64,000 bases of DNA from Enoplosus armatus. Lineage: Eukaryota > Chordata > Actinopteri > Centrarchiformes > Enoplosidae. The notes beneath the pieces are model-generated. The model saw only the letters and a program-made list of their open reading frames with translations. It ran no database searches and was not told the origin of the DNA. This document shows, piece by piece, positions 24,184-35,300 of the stretch; position 1 is the first letter of the stretch; each line of letters opens with the position of its first letter. Made by a program: the position numbers and the translations under genes. The stretch lies in assembly GCF_043641665.1 (NCBI RefSeq), contig NC_092183.1, positions 7,480,501 through 7,544,500 on the forward strand, in the 5' to 3' direction.

Positions 24184-25155
24184 TTATTGACCAGTTTGGG
24201 GGAACTGTTTCGGCAGCGTCCACCGTGGTTCACAGGACTGCTCTTTGGTCCAAGTCTGCACACCCAGGATGTGTGGATGTATCTCGTGCTTTTTAAGCCG
24301 ATCCGCAATAGAGGAGACCGAGTCAGAGGGCAGCATCCTCTTCACCAGCTGTGCAAGGACGACAGGATGCTGGGAGGATGGTATGCTGGGTTGCAGTTGT
24401 CCCTCCTGAGATGAGGCCACTCTAGCGACGGGTGCAGGAACAGGTCCTGAGGCAGGTGAGCTTTCACTCAGGTGGTCCCGCCTCTTAAACTGACACGTGG
24501 ACAACTGGTTGATGTGTTCAGGGAGGACAGCTCTGGATCTAAAGGTCCCATGGGTGTTAGAAGTGCCTGTCCCTGTGGTCTTAAGGATGGAGAGGGTGGT
24601 GCTGATGTTTCGGGGGTCAATATGTGTGGTGTCACAAGGTGGTGATTTCCTCTCAGCCAAAGCCTTTAATAACTCTGAAATCTGGGACCAGAGGGGGGGT
24701 TTCACAGAAAACTGCCACTGAGATGAAATATCTTCAGTGACTTTGCAACTGTAATTCATATATACATGATCACGTGACCTGGTCACATGATCTGAAAAAC
24801 AGAGCTAAATGGAAAGTGATGGACTACCATGCATCAGTCTCTTAACTCCAAATGAATGATGTTGTAAATAGGTAACTGTTTGCTGACGTGTATTTTCATT
24901 ATAGATACGAGTTGTAAATAGTTTTTTCGAGATAACTATTGACCATAAAACTCTCTAAATACAAAGTGAAAAACTAAAACTGTAATATCTCTGCTTCCCT
25001 GCTTTATCCTTTGGAAATATCATCCACAGACCCACAGCATTCAAAAATATTTCAGTTAAAATGTGATTAGTAAAATGTTATATATCATTTTTCACTACCT
25101 GAAGCCTGTAAGACTCTCTGCAGTCAGAATCTCCATCCTTGTTTTGATTCTCCAT
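24184..25155 (-). CDS. uncharacterised two-exon gene between kiss1r and isca1
   Basis: Model: exon 1 25099-25155 encodes MENQNKDGDSDCRESYRLQ and ends at a donor CAG^GTAGTG. Exon 2 24184-24717 begins after TTTCATCTCAG in phase 0 and runs to a stop, giving 196 aa. The second exon opens WQFSVKPPLWSQISELLKAL (likely helical), has a Ser/Pro/Thr-rich middle and a basic, probably helical C-terminal part (LAQLVKRMLPSDSVSSIADR, then LKKHEIHPHILGV). No signal peptide, membrane segment or known domain is seen. Human C9orf153 occupies the interval between GOLM1 and ISCA1, so this might be its fish counterpart, but I see no sequence match that would prove it. Exon 2 may alternatively splice onward to 23251-23449. 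Coding status is supported by length, phase and splice sites, not homology. Confidence 0.45.
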
Positions 25156-26404
25156 GACCCCACAAGGACCTGAAAAAAGCAAGCACAGTGCCCACTTGTT
25201 ACTTGAGGTAATGTTAAAGCCCTAAAATACATGATTTAAATAAATCTTCTGATATGGCTGTACCTTCTGCCTGACAGAAGTGATGACAGTTCCTCAGTTT
25301 GCTGCAGAAACTTTAGAATCCACCTGGTTCTGACAATTGAGTGATCGCCATGACAACAGAGATGAGGATTCTAACCACAACTGAGCCATCTCCATGACAA
25401 CTGGTCTAACTCTTGTCATTTCAGTTATGATGCAACAATCACCCTACACACAAGACCAACAGTCAAACTGCTGAAACATAAAACAGCCGCCACACAATGT
25501 CATATTACTGCTATTTATTATTTCATATGTACACAGACATATTGCACAGGTTACAAATCTTAAGAGCACACAGTCTATACACAGTCCTGGCTTTGATCAA
25601 GCAAAAATAATCCAACATAAAACTCATGTACTTTTATGTGAGGGATACATGTTTTGTGCGTTGTTTTTTTTGTGCGCTTGTGTGGTTCAAGGGTGATTTA
25701 CATTCTTTATATTTACACAAAGAGATAAATATATATTTTACAAACTAATAAAGCAGTTTCAAGACACCCAAACTCTCCCACTTTTGCATACTCCTGGTAC
25801 ATGTACACTGGATGATGATACGCTGTCTTACAGCTGATGTTGGCCTTAACGTCTATGGATTTCAGTGGATAGACTCAAACTTGAATACTTGATGGTATCA
25901 TGCTTCTTCCTCTTAGCTTAACCAACTTAAACCTGACCAACTCTCAGCTTCAGTAAGCATGTTCTTGGACTGTGTTGTACCATTTCCTCCTGCATACAAG
26001 TCGTGGTGGTATTTGACTGAATTTCTGAAATTAATGTGCGTATATGTGTAAAATGGCAGCCATTAAAAAACACCTTGCTTTTGAGGTCCTTCTAAAGGTT
26101 TTTTTGTATGTAAAAAAAGCAGTTGTCAACATCAGAGGTATCTGCACCTAAAACCAATACGTTGAGAAGGTTTTGACTACACTGATTAAAACCTTCCAAT
26201 AAGCATGAACATGTATACTTGAGCTTCACGTGTGTGTGTATACGAGTGGTCTGCAGGAAGAGAAGTGGTGGGAACGCAGGCACGTCTGCATCTCAGAGAT
26301 TTCCTCATGTCCGACTTCCTTGTCAACATTCAGCCTCTCAGTCTTTATGGATGGGACAGGGTTTGGAGCAGGAAAGGTGCGGTGGGACGGAGGATCCATG
26401 ATGC
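25156..26404 (-). other. isca1 3' UTR and short intergenic spacer
   Basis: Downstream of the isca1 stop codon the sequence is AT-rich and non-coding. A minus-strand AATAAA (plus-strand TTTATT, 25514-25519) would end an isca1 3' UTR of roughly 0.9 kb. The remaining few hundred bases up to 25155 would hold the promoter of the unknown minus-strand gene. No other gene is visible. Confidence 0.5.
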
Positions 26405-29400
26405 TCAGATGTTGAAGCTTTCTCCACAGCCACATGTGCCCTTGATGTTAGGATTGTTGAAGACAAATTCACTGGACAGCTTTGACTCCACAAAGTCCAT
26501 CTCAGTTCCCAAGAGGGTCAGCTGAGCCTTCTTCTCTATGAACACCCTCACACCTGCAAGAGAGTCACAGTAGAGCTGTCACTACTCCCAAGTTCTAACC
26601 TTGGCATCAATACTCAGTCAGATTTATACGTTGCAGTGAAACAGCCCTTAATATCCTTAAACCCTACAAAAACATATTTTTTTCATAAAAGCCACTGCGT
26701 GTATCAAAAATGTTACTGTGACAGACAGCAATGCATGCTGTGAATCATTCTAAAAAAAAAAGAAGAAAAGATTATATATATATATTTGATCTTTGTTCCA
26801 CGTCTCTTCATAACCCATAGCTTACCATCCTGCAGGACTTCCTCATCAGATTTGTCTTTCTCCTTGGTGTAGTCCAGTGTGTAAGTCAATCCATTACAGC
26901 CACGTGTTCTCACTCCGACCTTCAAACCGATCTAGAAAGAGCCAGACAGGCATTACCACTCTGTGATTTACCATTTACCAATCACTACATTATAGTTTCA
27001 AAAATTTTGCCATAAGATATAGATAGATCGATAGATATGCATACACATAGGACCACAGTAAGAGAGACTCCAGATGTTTACTGAAGATTTTCGTTACAGC
27101 ACTTTTAAATTTAACTTTGAGAAACCTCTTACCTAAAAACAGATGTGACTTTAGCAAAGGGAGAAAAAGGTGATTGTGTTGCCTTTTCCCCTTACATTTG
27201 AGTAAAGATAAAATGTCCTAAAATATTGATGAAGTTAACTTTTTAACAACCCAAGGCAGAGGAGGATAGCTTATTTTGACGGGAACAACCCAATTTATTG
27301 AAAACGCAAGACTCAAAACAACACAGCACCCTGCTGCCATTACAAAAGAAAAGCACCGTCTGCTTGAGGATATGATGTTTCAGTGGATGTTGGTCGTATC
27401 AATTACTCACATATTCTGGCTTGTTCTTCAACAATAACCTGACCTCGTTCACAGCCGATGGAGTCTAAAGAAAAGACAACAGAAGATAAAAGGTTACTTC
27501 TCATAACTACAATATACATTGGATTCAGATGGAAGCAGTGTATTTTCATGAACGAACATACGAACATACCGAGCAGAACAATGACAATACAGAAGCAGAC
27601 CATGGTGCTGGTTTAATGTCTATGGCTGTTACTGATTATTCCCCACTGTAAAAACACTTCAACTTGTCTGGAATTAGCAAGTACCTACAGTATAATAAAA
27701 TAACCTGCTCGCCAGTCGCTCCTGCTGTAACTGAGTGGATGCAGGTGCAAAAAAGAGGGATCCCTGTGTTTGGGCTCTCACGTGGAGGCATTTGGGAGAC
27801 TGAGGTGAACTACATTAGCCACAAGGTGCTAATCCCTTAAAGCCGGTGTGTTCATCTCTATGTGTACAACTGTGCTGCTGATGCCAAATGTACAGTACAT
27901 CCCAACTGTGTCACTGCCTGAAGTTGTTTCATAACTATACTGTCAACCACATGTAATGTTAAAATCCAAAACTTAACTTGTAGGTCCTTGTAGAGTGTAT
28001 AGTTAATAGCAATAAAAGTAATACAAGTATTTTGCACTGAATTTTATTTATATTTTCTTTTTTTCTTTCTATTTTATTACTATTGCACAAGGACAAACAT
28101 ACACATGCACATAAAGGACCAGAATAACAATACCACCAGATGAAAGCAACAACAACAAAAATATATTTATATATAAACATAAGGGGTGGGATGGCTAAGC
28201 ACACATGCTATTTTTGCTAATTCCGCAACTTATTATTATTAAAGGTGTGAAGTTATAGCATCATCATTTGGTAACATGTCCTGAGTCCCTGACAGGTAAA
28301 GAAAATAACTACAGCAGAACCCTTTAATGACACATCATCTGCAGAGGCCTGAGAGTTGAGGGACGCGTCCCGTATTAAAGCGCACTACCTTTATCAGCTC
28401 AGACCACCACACGCACACATTATCTTGCGACAGCACAGTTAGCTAAACTCATCGGGCTGATATTCAACATCAGAATATTTTTCTCCCGCCCATAACAACA
28501 AACCCTGACTGTGTACCGACAGCTTGCTACACTGAGCGTCCATTTCATTTACATTAATATCACATTGAGTACTTTTCCACTAACTGCTTATTATTTTCTG
28601 GTGTGCTTGCCTCTATTAGACAGCTTACAGTGAAGAGTGACAGTGAATTTGGGGAGAGACTGAAGAGGGTGACGTCACAGATAGAAATGGGTGACAAATA
28701 AAAAGGAAAAAGCAGTAATATGTATTTTAGTAAGGTGTCGGGCCACCACAAACCTCTATAATGACCCACTGGTGATAACTTGGGTTGCGGCCTAACCCTA
28801 TCAAACCAAGCTCAGTTTATCAGTCACAACGACTGAAACTCCACTTGTGAAACCAGATGTATAATAATGTCTAATGTCTGGAAATGGGGATTTTAAAAAG
28901 GTGTGGTTTTTAAGGAACAAACTAAAAGATGTTTATGTTATTGGTTGTATTATGGGAAATGAGGGATCGAATATTTGTTTAGCTTGCTAGGGACTAAAAA
29001 TCAGGATATGTCGGCCTCTGCTGCATCGATTTCAACCACTTTTTAAAACCTGTAACTTGTGAGCCACTTAACTTTATGAATGTGCAAAACTAACTCATTA
29101 GAGTATGCCTTTACAATCATCAATCCTACACATTCCCGTTCTTACCTCGTAAATGAAGACCTCGTACACGTAACATTAGGTATTGTTTTCAAAATTGTAC
29201 TAACTTAACGTTGTACGACTTGATACTATTATCTGTGTTGTGTTTAATTGCTATTGTGCAGTTAACGGTCGTTATTAAGGAACAGAACAGTCGATGGCAC
29301 ATGACCAAGCAACAGCTTAGTTTAGCAACCTCCCTTGCCAGGGAGTAACGTTAGCATCTAGATTAGTTAAACCCAGGACAATTACGATTTTACGTCCGAA

Positions 29401-29755
29401 CGACATACCTGTACAACCGCCCTAATGTGTACATCTGCTAATATAAGCTCATCAACACGGTGGAAATTGTTATATTAAGCTCCGTAAGGAGTAGAACCCG
29501 AGTTGCGTGTATCAAGTCACAGATGTTAGCTAGCTTAGCTAACTTTGGATCACGTAACGTTAAAGCTACATAACGGCCGATGGTGTTAACGCCACACATT
29601 CACATGTACATTAACATGTACTGAACGGACACAAAGTGTTTTACATGAGTTTACAACCACAGTTTATAACTTACCAGTGTCAGTGCAGCTCTAGTAGGCA
29701 ATATCTTTCTTTTGCTGACCGCTCGGACGGTCGCTCGCACCATGGAGGCAGACAT
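26405..29755 (-). CDS. isca1: iron-sulfur cluster assembly 1, 4 exons
   Basis: Mitochondrial A-type iron-sulfur carrier that, with ISCA2 and IBA57, helps build 4Fe-4S clusters for enzymes such as aconitase and lipoate synthase. Coding exons in order: 29675-29755, 27411-27464, 26826-26931, 26405-26553; total 390 nt, 129 aa, the same length as human. The N-terminus (MSASMVRATVRAVSKRK) is basic and Ser/Arg-rich as expected for a matrix targeting peptide and matches the human start. Three cluster-ligand cysteines are present: Cys57 in RTRGCNGLTYTL, and Cys121 and Cys123 in KGTCGCGESFNI at the C-terminus. Intron 1 (about 2.2 kb) contains AT-rich sequence plus blocks of TAACGTTAGC/GCTAGC words near its 5' end. 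Identification is secure. Confidence 0.97.
29300..29620. promoter_or_regulatory. TAACGTTA / GCTAGC-rich block in isca1 intron 1
   Basis: Within about 300 bases 5' in isca1 intron 1 there are repeated words such as GTAACGTTAGC, TTAGCTAGCTTAGCTAA, GTAACGTTAAAGC and GTTAACGCC. The same vocabulary is concentrated at the tut7 promoter (43.05-43.46 kb). The function is unknown; it may be a promoter-linked feature of fish genomes. Confidence 0.35.
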
Positions 29756-29900
29756 GTTACTACAGTTAATATCACAACATTGAACTGCGCAAGCGTGTAA
29801 TAAAATTGGTAACCGCCCCAAATAGGTAGCCCGTTCAATGATTGGCTAATATCATGACGGACGGTCGCGACAGCCAATAGGGATAAATGTCTAGAAAGAC
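29756..29900 (-). promoter_or_regulatory. isca1 proximal promoter
   Basis: Directly upstream of the isca1 start lie a minus-strand CCAAT (plus GATTGG near 29840) and a plus-strand AGCCAATAG near 29871, with CpG-containing GACGGTCGCGAC between. No TATA box is seen, fitting a housekeeping promoter. The transcription start is not resolved. Confidence 0.45.
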
Positions 29901-32315
29901 GCGCATCAGCTTCTGTTGTGTAACCTACTTGTAATATTACATAAGTACTGTAAGATCTTCAATAGGTAAGTTATGTTTCTGTGGGAATGTTCTTGAGTGG
30001 GGAGTTTGGGTTGTTTTCATTTCATTCTTCTTGTCTCATTTATTACTTTGGAAAAAAATGCATTTGGAAAAAATGACCTCAAAGCACCACTTTCAACCAC
30101 ATCAATCAGCTTCGTTGGTCAAACCACTGTTTCCAAGGTCAATAATGAACTTTCACACTCTACTGTTCTGTCTTTTGTGTGGCATACAGGTCTTCTTGCA
30201 AAGATTTTTATAATAACACAGCATCCAGTGCCCAGGGTTGACAAACCCTGAATTTTAATAACATACCAACCGATGAATACATAATAAATTGTGCAATTAC
30301 TCACAGGGAGTCCAGTCTCTTGTAAAATACAACATTAATTGTACAATTGTTGTGTTTACCAGCTACTTTATTAGCTAAAATGTTTTAAGCAAAGAGAAAG
30401 GAAGGAAAACATGTTCAAAATAGTTAATCACCAGCTTTGTCAGTTTTATTACAGGACTCACATCACTAATGCCACTTAAGTTTCCAACAATTTCTGGTCA
30501 CACCTATGGGTATTGCAGTACGTATTGTACCATGGAGAAACTCCAACAGACCTAGATAGACTGCTGACTTTAGAGTTTTATAAATGCAAAGTTTGATATC
30601 TATACATTGTTTCCGAAAAGAAGAAATTCAAAGAAATATTCCACACTGGTATTTGATTTCTGTTTAATGAATTCTTGGAGACACAAAATGGATTGCAAGC
30701 CAACCTTTCCTGGCAGGATCTGGGTTTCTTAATAACAAACTAAACATCCCATTTGAGTCCAACAAAGTAAATGCAATGCTTCTGGCATTAAAACAAAGCT
30801 ACTGTAAATGAGAAACGTGATTACAATACCATCAACAACACATTTGTTTTTATAAAATTCAGCCATATTAGGACAACAATAAAGCCAGACAGTCCATATT
30901 TGAAGTTGAATGATAAGCAGGTCTTTGAGACATTAACTAGCAGCAACATAATTCAAGGGCGTGGACCCTCACAGTGCAGCTACCAATCTGTGGCACCATT
31001 ACGACAAAATGAAGCCTTTGTGACAAATAAATACATTTATCGCTCCACTGAACTAACTGAGATTACCTCTAGTTTAGGAGTATGTCAACAGTGTTTGCAG
31101 CAGTATACGCCATCAGCTGGACCAGTTGATTGTTTTTTTCCAAACCTTACCACTGAGTGCAACCATTTTGCTCGACTTTCTCAACAATGTTTTTGCAATA
31201 TAGTTACGACACTTCGTACCATGTGTGGAGACAGATACGGGCCAGGGTAAGTAAGGAGTAAGTTCAGTTTTACCGCCCTACCGTTCACACTTAAAAGGCA
31301 GTTGAGGGGGGCAGTATGTATCTATGGAATAGGGGTGGATCAGCAGTCTCAAAAAATAAAACTATGATCCTGAAAAAATGTCTGCAGGGTGGTTTCTCTA
31401 ACACAGAGACATACTGTGGGTAGAGCTGCTTTCAAAACTGAAGGAGAGACGGACTGATGGACGTCAGTGCAGAGGAGAAATTAAACAAGATTTAAAAGAA
31501 ATTCAATAAAAAAGATCCTGGCCATGATGAAAGGTACACTGCCATTCAAAAGTTTTTGAACAACCTACATTGTATTTTTTTGTGGTAAAACCTCAAACAA
31601 TTGAAATTCATCCTAAAAACCTTGTAAATATTATAAAATAAGGAATAAGAAAACTGATAAGCAACTTTTTGGTTTAATATGAATGGCCTTGATCTTTACA
31701 ACTTTAACGGACCTGAAGTCACTTTAAGCAGCAGACAACATAATATGCCATCGCCATGTCAATTTGTCTTACAGCTGTGTCAGTATTTACGAACTCTAGG
31801 TCTCACCTAACAGAGGACAGTTGAGTCTATGCAGTGTCAAAGAGTGTTAGCATCAAGGATGAGTAAAATATATATAGTATCTTGTCTGCAAAAGATACCA
31901 TATTATGGTGACTACCATCTAATCTATTTATTGTTAGTCTTGTAACAGACACATTTTCTACTTTAAGAGATTTCACACCGAATCAGCACTGGCATTGCTT
32001 GAAATGTAATGAGTTTAAAACAACTTGACTGGCAGTGTAGGTAAACAAAGACATGAGGTGCATGCATAATGGCTTGTCTTGTTAAAATGAAAGCTTTAAA
32101 AAGCTCCTCTGAGGAGAAGAGCTTTAGGGGGGAAAAAAAAAACAACACACATAAAAAGGCCCTATTTGGCTTCAAGTCAAGGCGTCCTGGCTTTGGCTTT
32201 AACGGGCTCCCATTGGCCCAACAGTCCCATTCAGATTTAAGGATCTCTGGACTTTGGGTTACTGTCTGCCTGGACAAGAGTAGAACTCCATGGTTTGTGT
32301 AGCTGCAGCTGCTGC
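29901..32315 (-). other. tut7 3' UTR / isca1 upstream spacer
   Basis: Mostly AT-rich non-coding sequence. A minus-strand AATAAA (plus TTTATT, 30445-30450) could end a tut7 3' UTR of about 1.9 kb; nearer alternatives exist, so the end is uncertain. A Tc1/mariner-type MITE is embedded near the tut7 stop codon. A 116-codon, cysteine-rich plus-strand frame at 30900-31250 is not supported as a gene. Confidence 0.45.
31537..32037. mobile_element. Tc1/mariner-type non-autonomous element
   Basis: Left end TACACTGCCATTCAAAAGTT; the right end, read inward on the other strand, gives TACACTGCCAGTCAAGTTG. These imperfect inverted repeats resemble fish Tc1-like termini (CAsTGCC...TCAAAAGTTT). The element is flanked by the TA dinucleotide expected of this superfamily (31535-31536 and 32038-32039). 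At about 501 bp with no transposase frame it is a MITE. It lies within about 280 bases of the tut7 stop codon, so it is probably transcribed in the tut7 3' UTR. Confidence 0.7.
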
Positions 32316-35300
32316 TCATTCCACTGGGCTCTTCCTGTGGCCAGAGCGACCCAAATTTCGGCAGGCTAAACTACCTGAAACAAACCAGAATGCAATTGTC
32401 AAAATGTATTCCGAAACATGTTTAACCTGCACCGACAACGTTTGTAATGTAAACTATAACTAACTAAAATCTTATCAGGCTAAATGACACAACAGTACCG
32501 ATTGCCTCATCCTGATAAACTGGCCACTGTATTTGCTTCATTTGCTGCTTTATTTGCATAAAATCATTTCAGGTTACAAGTATGATGACTCACAGAATAT
32601 GTTCTTGGACTGTATAGAAAATAACTGACAAAAACAGGAGCAAAATGCTAAACTTTAGCCAAAACGTCAGCAAGCGTGCTCTCCAGAGTCCAGAGAAATT
32701 AACCTGAACCTGCTGCAAACATTTCTTGCTCTCATTCTCTCTGGTCACCAGGCCTAAAACAAGACCGTTATAAAAAAAATAACACTGTCAACACTGTTTT
32801 TACAGAGACTAATTCTTCTGTAGGCATATACAGAGCACCATGTCATTCAAACATGGGCTAACAATGTATGCTAAAGTAAAACATTGATTTTCTTATGATA
32901 GCTGAGGTGGAGTATTTCAAAATACTAATGATATTCCAGGCAGTAAAATAAATATATTTTTAAAATCAATGAAATGTTAAATTAATTATACAATGACATT
33001 GACAATTAGGCGCTAAATATTTCATTGCAACAGTACCTAAGGATTTTCAATTGAAGCAAAAAGTACAGTAAATTCACATACCTGCTTGTGGACTTAATAT
33101 AACATTTTGTTGCTTTCTCTTCTTCTTCTCTTCTTGTACGGGTGAACCCTGAGAAGGACATACAAGGGTACAGATGTGTCAGAGTACATAGCTGTCGACC
33201 GCAGTGTCAGTAAAAACACAATTTTGAAATAATATTTTTCACAAAAAGAAGATCATACCTGTCTCTCCTTTTCTCTCAAATTCCTCAAGTGGGCTGAAGA
33301 GGGGGAAGAAAAGCTTTCCATCTTCACATTACCTGCCAAATGACAAAGATTAAAAGGAAGCAACTGACTTCTTCCTTCTGTTTTTATTGTTAAAATCAAC
33401 GTATAATAACTTCTTGTACTTTATATTTAAAATGCAATGGAAAGTAAAGGAAACTAGTAAACATAACTGCCAGTTCTACTATGGAGGTAAAATAAATTTG
33501 GAAGGGTTTAATAATGCCATTAAAAAAGTAAAATATGAAACTTTGTGTGAACCTGCAGGGCTTCTGTACAGCTGGCAGTCCCTCTTGATGTGGGTGCTAG
33601 ATCCACACAAGTAGCAGCAGCGAATCTCCAGTGCATCTCTTTTCCTCCAGTGCTCACTCTTGTGTCTGACCTGATCCTTGCCGTCCTCTGCTGGATCCAT
33701 TTTGTCTCGCAGGTGCTCTTGCCTTCTCTCCGAGTCCCTTCTATGCTTAGACCTGGGCCAAAATTATCCACAATATAACACAAACATGTAGCGTGACACA
33801 TGGTGCAAATAGAGATTTATCTGAAACTTAGTGGTGTGACAAAATCAGACATGTATTGTGATTACACCTACTTCTTACGCAAGGGGCAGTCTTTCATGAA
33901 GTGGCCGATCTTGCCACAGATGCGGCAGCAGCGGTCATTGGGAGCCACTTCTCCCTCAGTGAGGACTTCAGGATCAAAGAAATACTCCTGGGAAATTTGA
34001 AGACAAATCACAATGTCAATGCTTACATAACTCCACCACAATTACACCACCAGCAAATACTAACCATCTGACTGGGGTACACAGGAGGAAAGGCTTTGAC
34101 TGGTGTGCCAAAGACTGTTCTGCCATTGATGAAAGCCTTCATGATGAATTTAGTCACTGTTTTGATGACAAAATAGGAGATGTGAGAAAACAAGAAAAAA
34201 AAGCAGGACAAAGGCAATGAGACAACAGCAGAAAGATTAACAGAACAGACAGAAATAATCATACTTTTCCTGGACAGACCAGCACCGAGATTGTGATTCA
34301 GGTCGAACGGATCTGTAGTATGAACAGAGAAGAGAAAGCAACACAAATGAACAATGACAAATATTTCCAAGCAGCCTTACACAGTCATTAAACAATCCAA
34401 CAATGCTAATCATTAATAGTTGATTATATCCATCCAGTTCATCATCAACAGCCTGTGTTGTTGGATGGGTGATGAAAAATATGTATATGCTTCTGTGTTA
34501 TTATCCATTTATCTTTTTATTGCAAAAGTCTGGACCCTGAGTTTGTCACACAGGCTGACCTTCAATGACGATGTATTTGGACGTCCACTGTTTGTTGAAG
34601 GTGGTGAGGTGGCCGTGCTGACGGATACAGACAACGTGCTCTCTGAAGTCGAAGTCTTCGGTATAAAAGCGGAGCAGGCCGAGCCAGAGCTCCCCCACCG
34701 TCTCAGTGTTTGTCCTGTACTGTGGCCAGCGACTGGGCTGCAGGCGGAAGAAGACGAGATTGGCGCGTTATTACGACACGGTGTGACGTGTATTCACTAA
34801 AATGCTTACAGGGGTACTCATACGGAATATGCAACAACACAAAATACTCACTAGTGTTGTTAAGTCATCAAAGAAGTACACGTTCCAGCCATCAACTAGC
34901 ACCTCCGGCTTCTTCTTCCCATCATAAATCTGCAACAAACAAACAGTTGAGAGAAGTTGAATGTTTGAAAATGTCATGTCAATATTAACATACAATTGCT
35001 CACATTTGTATTTGTACGCTTGGGAATATAATATTGTATGTCTATATAGAGAGCATTTTCTTATATAACTCAACATGACAACTGAAAAAAAGGGAAATCT
35101 GTATGAGTAATAAATTAATACTTATGGCTTTGAAACGGCTGGTTGGTGTTTGGAATGTAAAATTTCAAAATCATGATAAAAACTGTTTTTAGGAGAGCAT
35201 AAACAAAGATATTCTGTAAGGTTAATCTTAGTTTGTTTACACGTTGAAGCTAAAAGTGAGTTTAGACAGGAGAGATAAAAATACAGTTTCCGAGATAGTT

